Assembly (NCBI RefSeq): GCF_026210795.1
Contig: NC_089432.1
Span: 5,456,001-5,520,000, forward strand
Reading direction: 5' to 3'
DNA length: 64,000 nucleotides
Origin: Rhizophagus irregularis
Lineage: Eukaryota > Glomeromycota > Glomeromycetes > Glomerales > Glomeraceae
The notes below the pieces were generated by a model. That model worked only from the letters and a program-made list of their open reading frames with translations. It made no database searches and had not been told where the DNA came from. Below are positions 56,128 to 64,000 of the stretch, one piece after another. Each line of letters starts with the position of its first letter. The first letter of the stretch is position 1. The translations under genes and the position numbers were made by a program.

Positions 56128-57395
56128 TCAATGTTGCTGCACCTCAACGTGGTGATCAGGTGACAACAAGTTTTTTAAAAGACTTGGCTAAGTCAGCAAC
56201 AAATAATCATGAATGGATTTAATAGAACATGCCGCAAGTTTAATTTTGAAAGAGCCGTTCATTACCCGTAATAAACCCATCAGTCCATATTGCTTTATAA
56301 AAACACCTTGAAAAAACCCTGACCTTAATAAACCAAATATAATGATCTACATATAATTCCGAATGATTTTTCTATTCCTAATTAATTTATTATTATTCTT
56401 GAAGAAATTAATTAAATATATAAACAAAATTAAAAATAGTTGTTTCTACAATAATAAAAGATCCCTACAAAAGTTTCTAATAATAGTAAGATCATAGAAT
56501 AATTTTAACTTCTTATTACAAAATTTAGTTGCCATTCTTCAAAGAATTTCAATAATTTTTTCACCTGAATAAACACATTATTTATCAACGATTCTTTTCA
56601 TTCACTAGCTGAATAGTAAATAGACATGAATATGAAGATTCTTTAAGTTATCTCGAGATTCCTATAAGTAATACAATACATTCCTTGGAAGTTACCTTTT
56701 TTTCCTTTTTAATTGAAGGTAAAAACTTAAAGACAGAAAAAAACGATTTATTCATGTTATATAATTTATAATGCGGATTATATACATTCTTTTTTTTATT
56801 TTAATCGTTCTGCCATGATGATCTTAAGAATAATATTATTTCTTTATCTGTTATACAGTAATTGTTTTAGTTTGCACACTAATTTTCTTAAACTTGATTT
56901 ATCTCCCTTTAAAAATCAACTATATTAATGATAAATTAGAAAATATTATAGGATTTCTAATATTATCTATAGAGAACTAAATTCTATAAAAGAAGAACTT
57001 TTGAGTGATTAAATACGAATGTTACAATTAATTATTCAATTAAAATTCAAGCAATTATTCCATTTTTATAATTGTTAAGGTTAATAACTTTTATTTATTT
57101 TATTAATGTATTTATTTATTCTTTTTTTTTTATGGGAAAAATGTTAAAAAAGCTAAAATTAAGTTTATCAAATATCATTTTGTATAAATGTTAGCCTTAA
57201 ATTTACGTTTTTACTTATTTATCATCGGAGTTTTTTCTTATAATTTATTTTTAAAAAATGCAAGAATTAAATTTTTACCCTTTTAAATTTCAAATATTTG
57301 AAAAATATTTTGATTTAAAAACAAAAGATATTTTAACATACACAAAATAAATTTTAGTATAAAAGAAAATTAGTATATATAAATAATATAACTAT
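56128..57395. other. Intergenic DNA with a kinase N-lobe scrap
   Basis: On the minus strand 56330-56250, allowing frame slips, there is text like GGF.KVFYKAIWTDGFITGN, close to the kinase N-lobe start of this fungus's TKL family (compare GGFSEIHKAIWSDGPI in the gene at 40.9 kb). Nothing else of that kinase was found. The remainder is AT-rich and without a gene. Confidence 0.35.
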
Positions 57396-57571
57396 TATAA
57401 GTAGTTGATTGGCTAAACGGCATCATTACAAAAATAGATATAAATCATCATCAAATATCAAATAAAGAAATTAATGAAGCTTGTTTAAGTAATAATAATT
57501 CAGAATCACAGGGAGATTTATCTCAACTTATTCAAGATTTTGATAGAATTAATATAAAAGAAGTTGATCCT

Positions 57572-58453
57572 ATGGTAATATTAAGTAAACAAGCAATTGA
57601 AGATTATAATATTATAGTTGATGAAATAAATGATTTTATTTTTAGATTAATGAATAAAGGATTTGAAAGAAATTCAGTGAAACAGAAAGTTATAGAATAT
57701 TTTAATAATCATAATATAAATTCACAAGATATTTATAATTGGTTATTAATCAAAAATAGTTTAAATTCTATTTTTTTACTTGGATATTTTAATCATTATG
57801 GAATTGTAACAAGTGAAAATAATGAGAAAGCATTTAATTTATTTATTAATGCATCAGAAAAAAATCAATTATTATCACAATATTTTACTGGTCATTGTTA
57901 TTTTCATGGATATGGAACGGTTAAAAATGAAAAATTATCTTTTGATTATTATGAAAAAGTGGCTAATGAAAATTTTTCAAGTGGTCAATTAGGAGTTGGT
58001 TATTTTTATAAAAAAGGAATAAGTGTTGAAAAAGATTATCAAAAAGCTTTTTGTTGGTATGAAAAAGCTGCAAATAATGGTAATATAATAGCAATATATA
58101 GTCTTAGTAGATTTTATGAAGATGGAATTTTTGTTGAAAAAGATTATAATAAAGCTTTTGAATTATATAAGAAATCAGCTGAAGGAGGTTATCCAGATGG
58201 AATAACAATGTTAGGATATTGTTATTATAAAGGTATTGGAACTACAATTGATAAACAAAAATCATTTGAATTATATCAAAATGCTGCAAATTTAGGAAGT
58301 AATACAACAAAATATAATCTTGCTTTAATGTTTGAAGAAGGAGATGGAATTACAAAAGATATAGGAAAAGCAATTTATTGGTATGAAAAATCTGCTGAAC
58401 AAGGTGATCTAGATGCACAAGTTAAATTAAAGACATTTCAAGATGATCAATAA
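57572..58453 (+). CDS. Sel1-repeat protein, probably the last exon of a kinase-Sel1 gene
   Basis: 293 aa from ATG 57572. Residues 1-70 (IVDEINDFIFRLMNKGFE, SQDIYNWLLIKN) match the linker of the intact kinase-Sel1 protein at 34682-37242 (LVDELVNLIYKKLNEGND, SKEIYTWLLNNQ). Then come about six Sel1 repeats (YGTVKNEKLSFDYYEKVANE, KAFCWYEKAANNGN, KAFELYKKSAEGGYPDGITM, KAIYWYEKSAEQGDLDAQ). The frame stays open upstream to a stop at about 57397 (DWLNGIITKIDI..INEACLSNNNSES), without an ATG, just as the corresponding region is open in the kinase gene. No kinase exons lie upstream. It is therefore either a stand-alone Sel1 protein using ATG 57572 or a remnant that lost its kinase. Confidence 0.75.
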   Translation: MVILSKQAIEDYNIIVDEINDFIFRLMNKGFERNSVKQKVIEYFNNHNINSQDIYNWLLIKNSLNSIFLLGYFNHYGIVTSENNEKAFNLFINASEKNQLLSQYFTGHCYFHGYGTVKNEKLSFDYYEKVANENFSSGQLGVGYFYKKGISVEKDYQKAFCWYEKAANNGNIIAIYSLSRFYEDGIFVEKDYNKAFELYKKSAEGGYPDGITMLGYCYYKGIGTTIDKQKSFELYQNAANLGSNTTKYNLALMFEEGDGITKDIGKAIYWYEKSAEQGDLDAQVKLKTFQDDQ

Positions 58454-58473
58454 TTTATTATAATGATTTTTCT

Positions 58474-58609
58474 TTTTAAATTATTAAATTGTAAAACTTT
58501 AAATAATATTTTATATAATCTATTTTATTTTATTTTATTCATTTTAAATTATTAAATTGTAAAACTTTAAATAATATTTTATATAATCTATTTTATTTTA
58601 TTTTATTCA
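58474..58609. repeat. Tandem duplication, 2 x 68 bp
   Basis: TTTTAAATTATTAAATTG and the 50 bp after it are repeated exactly once with a 68-bp period, immediately downstream of the Sel1 frame, in the 3' flank. Confidence 0.9.
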
Positions 58610-59859
58610 TGAGTATAATAATAGATCAGTTGCCACAAACTGCGCCGTACGTAACAAAATCACATGCTCAAAAATCACATGCCCGAGTTTTTTTGAATGG
58701 GAAGAATCCTAGGATCGATATACTGTATGTTTGGCAAATCACATAATAATGTGATTAAGCCATTTCCACTTAATGTGGCTGTGAAATGAAAACAAATGTT
58801 CTAAATATAATAGTATGATGCCAATTATTCAAAACCAGCTAAAACATGATTCATTGTGTAAAAATGTGGCATATTTACAATTATACACGATTGTTTTTTT
58901 AAAATAAGAAATCATCTATTTCCACATTATTAATTCAAAGTGACACCGACCGTTCGTTCAAATTGTGGCGCAATGGGCGCAATGTAAAAATCGTGGTAAA
59001 AATACTCTTGTACTGTACGTCTTCTTTACAAACATGAAAAATGTAATCATGAAATAATTTGAAATATTTGTTATTACAGAAAAATTTTCTTATATAAACA
59101 CCTTGAGAAAATGGAAGTTTCTTCAAATCAAATTAAACAAACAACAAATTAAAAGTTATACATATCACAAAAAAAAAAATATATTATCTTAATCATGCAA
59201 TTAAAACACTTACTGTTGATTTTCGGCATTACTATGGTTTTAGCGAGTAAATAAATTATTAAAAATTTTTTTCTTTTTTTATCAAATTAGTCAAACGATT
59301 TAATAATATTTTAATTCACCATTGACGCAAGACGCAGAACCAGAAGCCTGGAAGCAACGTGACGCGAACGCAGAACCAAAAGCCCAGTATGAAGGTTAAT
59401 TTTAAAATTCACAATAAGTATACTATACTAGTAAACGGAAACCCGTTGTGAAAAATTCTGTACAAAAATTTCATTTATTTATTTTTTAAACACTATCTTT
59501 TGTACTTTTTCCAATTATCTGTATTTATAACTAATGTTGTTTAAATAAATAAGTTTTAAACCATGTAATTTACAAGCAGCTTAAAAATATTTTATTGATT
59601 TATTTAACTGCGCACATTTTTCTTATATTATCCTTAATTCAAGTTAATTTTAAAGAAACATATCTATGTAGTAAACTCTGCCTTTATAACTTTGTGCAAT
59701 TTGCACATAGATATTATATCATATATTCGCCTGAAAAAAATGATGATGTGATATAATACTGCTCTCATATCGTTAATTAATAATATACCGAAAGAGAGAA
59801 ATAAAATATAATAATTAATGTCTATATGAATTGGAGGTAAATAAAGAAAAATCATAAAA
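58610..59859. other. AT-rich intergenic DNA
   Basis: No gene. 59330-59395 has a short tandem pair (GACGCAGAACCAGAAGCC / AACGCAGAACCAAAAGCC) spaced 34 bp. Confidence 0.5.
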
Positions 59860-59894
59860 AACTATATAGATATATATATATATATATCAAATAA

Positions 59895-60150
59895 CAAAAT
59901 ATCCCTATAGGTTTCCCAAGTACCAGAATGCAAAAAATTACTCGACGTCCATCGAATATGGGCGTTACAATCTACACGTCCGTCTATCCTATCATAAGGT
60001 TGCAAAGCAAAAGGAGTATAATTGACTCTGTTAGACCGAGGTTGTATGTGTAGTGTTTTTACGATCTCTTTTGAAATAATAGTGATAACGTTTTTTCTTA
60101 TTTTTCATTATTCCTTGAGCGATTTCCTATTGTTTGAAGACGGTGGAGCG
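59895..60150 (-). pseudogene. Dispersed-element protein tail, copy 2
   Basis: On the minus strand: GIMKNKKKRYHYYFKRDRKN, then with one frame slip RSNRVNYTPFALQPYDRIDG, then DCNAHIRWTSSNFLHSGTWE. The last block matches copy 1 at 54830-54960. The longer open text here shows it was coding. Basic and aromatic-rich; not recognised. Confidence 0.45.
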
Positions 60151-60535
60151 TTGGGTCCATGTGGCTGAATTAAGTTCTTTTATGAATGGAGTAATGGAAA
60201 GCGAAATCGCGGATATGGCGATTTCCAATGTAGTTGTAGAATAAAGTGGTTAATTCAGCAGGTATAAAATTGTGTACTATAAACAAATAACATGGATGGG
60301 TAATTGGTAAAGCGTTTGGAAATGTGTTACTATTTGAAATATTGAATAATAAAGAATCGTTGATTCTTTGTCGTAGATAAGAAAGTTAAACCAGTAGCGT
60401 GTTTATGTAAATATCAAACAAAATTGATTTGAATTTGTGTAAAGTGACACGAATTTTAATGGAGTGGTTAACACATAATCCATTGTTGTCATTGAATTGT
60501 CTGCATTCGACACATAGTATAGGACCCGTTGGATA

Positions 60536-60626
60536 ACTTTAAAGAAACGTTTCTAACGTTTCATTTCTTAGTTTTTTTCTAGGGATTCCGGATTTCTTGT
60601 ACATACTGGACTTAAAAGGTAAATTA
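60536..60626 (+). repeat. Single exon-like core unit, 36-nt subfamily
   Basis: TTTAAAGAAACGTTTCTAAC (palindromic) is followed by a T-rich tract ending in CTAG, a 36-nt core at 60583-60618 (GGATTCCGGATTTCTTGTAC .. ACTTAAAAG) and GTAAATTAGG. It differs from the 39.2 kb cores at a few positions. The downstream AAATTAGG is also shared with the 39259 unit, so homology extends into the following intron-like part. Confidence 0.8.
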
Positions 60627-60830
60627 GGTGCCTACAAGGCTTTCATATCAAAAAAGTCAATTTTATCTATACTACGGTTGATATCCTTCAACGAATTTAT
60701 CCTCGACTCCACTAAACATTTGCCACTTTGTTTCCAATTTACTTTATACATTTATCAACTAATCCATCACCTATCTCTTTTATTTGATTAAAATCATTAT
60801 ATTTATAGTATTTTAAATGGTATTTTTTGT

Positions 60831-60883
60831 CCGCATTTTTGCTTAATTTGGACAGGCTCCGTCCAAGTTAATCAAAAATGCGG
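60831..60883. repeat. 53-bp near-perfect hairpin
   Basis: Arms of 23 bp (60831-60853 and 60861-60883, starting CCGCATTTTTG) pair with two mismatches around a 7-base loop (AGGCTCC). It may be two fused transposon ends left after internal deletion, or a structured RNA. No splice, terminator or gene context is evident. Confidence 0.7.
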
Positions 60884-63800
60884 TCTTAACACATTGTTCT
60901 AGTGCATCAGTAGTCATGTTGATGAGAAATATAAGATGTACAGCATAATCTTGCCAAAACTACACTGTAAAGTGAAATACCAACTTTGTAATTCCACATA
61001 AAATAAATATAGAATAGTAATTTAATTTGTAAAAACGTGTATTATGAGAAAAAAAGCACTCACTTGACTTGTATAACAATATTTCATACTTCATTTTATT
61101 GTTGTTTAGCGTTTTTTATTGTTTTAGCAGATTTTTAAAAAATATTTTAAAATAAAAAAAAGGGAAAAGAAAAGAGGGAAAGAATTTTATTGCTGCAAAT
61201 GGTAAGCAATGAACGATTAACTTTTATGGAGTTATTATTTTAGATTAAGGTATAAAAATATTAAAGATATTATTGCACATACTAACTTTATGTCAATGAA
61301 GTGATTCATTCATCTACTCCATGAATTTGACATATACAAGTTCCACTTAGCTACTGTAATAAAAGTAAAAATTGACTCCAGTATACTAAAATTAGCAGTA
61401 TATACATTACATATTTGTTTATTTCTGATTTTCTTTTTATAAATTCTGTAATAATTATCTACCCATTCTCATATTAACTTCATCAATTATTATTTTGCAG
61501 ATAAATGATTATATACATTGCTATTATTGTCATATAATTTATTTATAAAATGGTTATTATTTCTTAATTAATTATAAAATAAAAGTTCATAATTGGAATT
61601 TTCTTTTTTTTTGTAATAATATAATGAAAATTATTTTATTCCAAAAATGGTATTATATACAAAATACAAAATTTGAAGAAAAATGCTTTGATTTAATATA
61701 CAAAATTGGAGTAAATAATTGGATGAAATTAATATATATAAGGATATCAATAATCTAATTTTAATTTTATAAACTCTTGATTTTTTTTTTTTACTAAAAC
61801 TATTTTTTAAATTTCAAGAATTTTAAATTTTTTTTAAAAAATTATTCTTATTTTACTTTTTTAAAAAATAATAATAATAATAATTTAAAAACAAATTTTC
61901 TTTTTCTGCCCAATATATATATTATATATATATACATATATCAAACTAATATATAATATGTATATAACTTAGCTTTGAATTAATTAAAAATCAAAAAAAT
62001 TATTGAAATATATTTTTTTTTATTTTTTATATGAACATTTATAAATCAAGAAACTATAATAAAGTATATAGTTTATATCAATTAATTCCAAGTAAAAATG
62101 ACCAGGCACATTTAACATATTAAAGAAAAATACACATGAACAATGGTATAATATGTTTTATAATAATAAAATTAATCATATAAATTTTTTAATTTTAACA
62201 TTAAATATTAGATACAAACAAATAATATATATATAAATTATTCTTTCTTTTGGATTTTTGAATAAATATAATATATTCATTTTAATATAAACTAGTATAG
62301 TAAGATAAGCCATAGAATATTAATAAAGAATTATGCAAAGAGAATATTAATAAAGCATTATGCAAAGAAAAACTATAATCTCGGTTTGCCAATGTGAGCA
62401 AAATGAAGAAACCTTGCCAGGGACTATATATATATCAAGTAAAAAGATATGCCAAACACAAGCTTCTCATAAAATTCTTATTATTGATAATTATAATTAG
62501 GCCGCTCCAATTTAATTATTTGTTTAACATACCCCTCACTTCTCTATTTTTCAAAAATCTGGATCCTATTAAACATATAATAATAAATATGTCTCCACGA
62601 TTTTCCAGAATTTCCGGGATTTCCCGAATTTTTCCAAAAGTTATATTATATTTGTCTCTCTCAAACTCTTTATAAATTCTGGACGTTAAACAAACAATCA
62701 AATTGAAGGGCCTTACAATCCTTACATTTAACATCATCATAATAAATATAAAATTTATTAATTAATATATTTTAAGTAAAAAAGATGAATAATATGACTT
62801 GATACATATTAAATTAATACAGATTGTATTCAACATCAAAACTATATATAGTAAAATGCCTCATAGATATAATTTAATAATAAGCATATAACATCTCTTT
62901 ATACTATATAGATCTATACAGATTAAAAAGCAATGCCAAGTGAAGATTATAGTATATTAAAATAATTAAACCTACATGTCAAACTTTAATAGTCTATTAG
63001 GAACTTGGCAATGAAATAATCATATAAACCAGCTTTTTAACAACATATACTTCAAATTTACAAGTATATGTAACAATCAATATAAAGAAAAGGTTATATT
63101 ATACTCTTCATTCTCGATTAATACCTGGAAAGGCCTCAATAATCTTTTAATCTTTGAATTGAAAAACTTCCTAAAAAGAGGCAAGAGAACTTTTAATTGA
63201 CCAAAGAAGTTTTCACTGCTTTAAGATATTGGAGATGCAAGAGTATTAGTAATAAGAATTATAAATAATATGATAAATTCTAAAAACAGGAAATCTTAAA
63301 CATATCAGATTGAATAAAATAACTAATATCAATTCGAAAGAATAAAGATAACAATTTATTATTAGAAAGTTTTTGAACATGAAACCATGCAAATATATTA
63401 TAAGTTACAAAAAAAAGTAGTACCTTACTAGTATTGAAATTTAAAAATATATATTTCAGTTTATAGAGCGAAAAATTATTTATTTTCTCAAAAAAGATTA
63501 TTTTTAAAAGATGCATTCAAATGCTAACGATCAATTGTAATTTTATAATAAATGAGATAGATTTAACATATGACATTATTTTATTATTAGGAAACGTCAG
63601 TCCTTATCATATGGTCAATGCAACTTTAGCAGAAGATTACCATATAGTTTATAGTATATATTATAATGAAGCAAAATTTCGACATATTTTTACTGGTAAT
63701 TTACGGTTTAACGTCGAAATAACATTAATCTTAATGAAACACAACAAATTTGCATAATTTGCATGATTTTTTTTTAAAAAATGCTAATACAATATAATCA

Positions 63801-64000
63801 CATACATGTCCTTATCCAAAGAAAATATTGTTTCAATACGCGAAAGTAGTAACTTGGATTATAATATTAATATATATTAAAATATAATCTTTTTTTTTTT
63901 TAATAAAAAAGTACAAATACAATTATAAAAAATGTCGATATAATAAATTTTAGTATGTAAACGATACAAAAATAATTTTATACACTAACAATATCATCTT
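60884..64000. other. AT-rich DNA without a supportable gene
   Basis: Long AT-rich text with (TA)n runs near 61913-61940. A 26-bp tandem pair (AATATTAATAAAGMATTATG) lies at 62316-62366. The frame at 63521-63757 contains a protein-like stretch (YHMVNATLAEDYHIVYSIYY) but has no recognisable family or splice context; I do not call it. The other frames are compositional. Confidence 0.45.

Noticed and set aside
55170-56222. Five long overlapping frames (290-326 codons) on both strands
   Set aside because: All are produced by the 19-bp minisatellite, whose length and lack of stops keep several frames open. No other coding signal.
63521-63757. 78-codon frame near the right edge
   Set aside because: Some protein-like text, but no family, no splice context and strong AT bias; not enough for a gene call.

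Overview
The window looks like nuclear DNA of an arbuscular mycorrhizal fungus of the Rhizophagus type (Glomeromycotina). I infer this from composition and gene repertoire, without a database search. The DNA is extremely AT-rich, introns are short (about 70-240 bp) with GT..AG ends, and mobile-element relics are dense. The intact genes belong to families greatly expanded in these fungi: tyrosine-kinase-like kinases joined to Sel1 repeats, an F-box protein, a Crinkler (CRN) protein, and a PD-(D/E)XK nuclease-like protein. I see no tRNA, rRNA, CRISPR or prokaryotic feature.

Layout. 0.8-6.6 kb: a segmental duplication; the right copy keeps a two-exon PD-(D/E)XK gene (minus strand) and the left copy is a deleted relic. 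8.4-10.2 kb: a decayed hAT transposase with a Harbinger-type MITE and a hAT-type MITE. 10.4-18.3 kb: a decayed Helitron Rep/helicase split by two later insertions, a 2.8 kb retroposon-like element (14-bp target duplication, one 558-codon minus-strand frame with three stops) and a 2.0 kb DNA transposon with CCCTATAA ends. 18.6-21.6 kb: a LINE-like 3' region interrupted by a second CCCTATAA transposon. In three of these insertions, removing the element and one copy of the target duplication rejoins the host reading frame.

22.1-24.8 kb is the strangest stretch. It is an array of 113-150 bp units, each a 23-51 nt exon-like core between a strong splice-donor-like and a splice-acceptor-like sequence, with two palindromes inside each intron-like part. 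A related subfamily with a 36-nt core recurs at 39.2-39.6 kb (four units) and 60.5 kb (one unit). The array is interrupted by a Tc1/mariner-type MITE and a small unknown two-exon gene fragment.

25.9-29.5 kb: two tandem paralogues for multi-pass membrane proteins of unknown function, with duplicated TATA-type promoters. 31.1-32.1 kb: a second LINE-like relic. 34.7-37.2 kb: an intact five-exon kinase-Sel1 gene. 39.8-41.9 kb: a second kinase-Sel1 gene of different architecture, with a frameshift in the catalytic loop. 43.9-45.3 kb: F-box protein. 45.9-47.2 kb: hAT relic. 50.6-53.7 kb: two-exon Crinkler with P-loop ATPase domain. 55.3-56.1 kb: a 19-bp minisatellite. 57.6-58.5 kb: a Sel1 exon with no kinase. 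60.6-64.0 kb: AT-rich DNA without a supportable gene.

The genes do not form an operon or pathway. Their common theme is signalling, ubiquitin and effector-like families of the sort that expand among transposons. Exon joins were derived by hand from splice signals and frame continuity.
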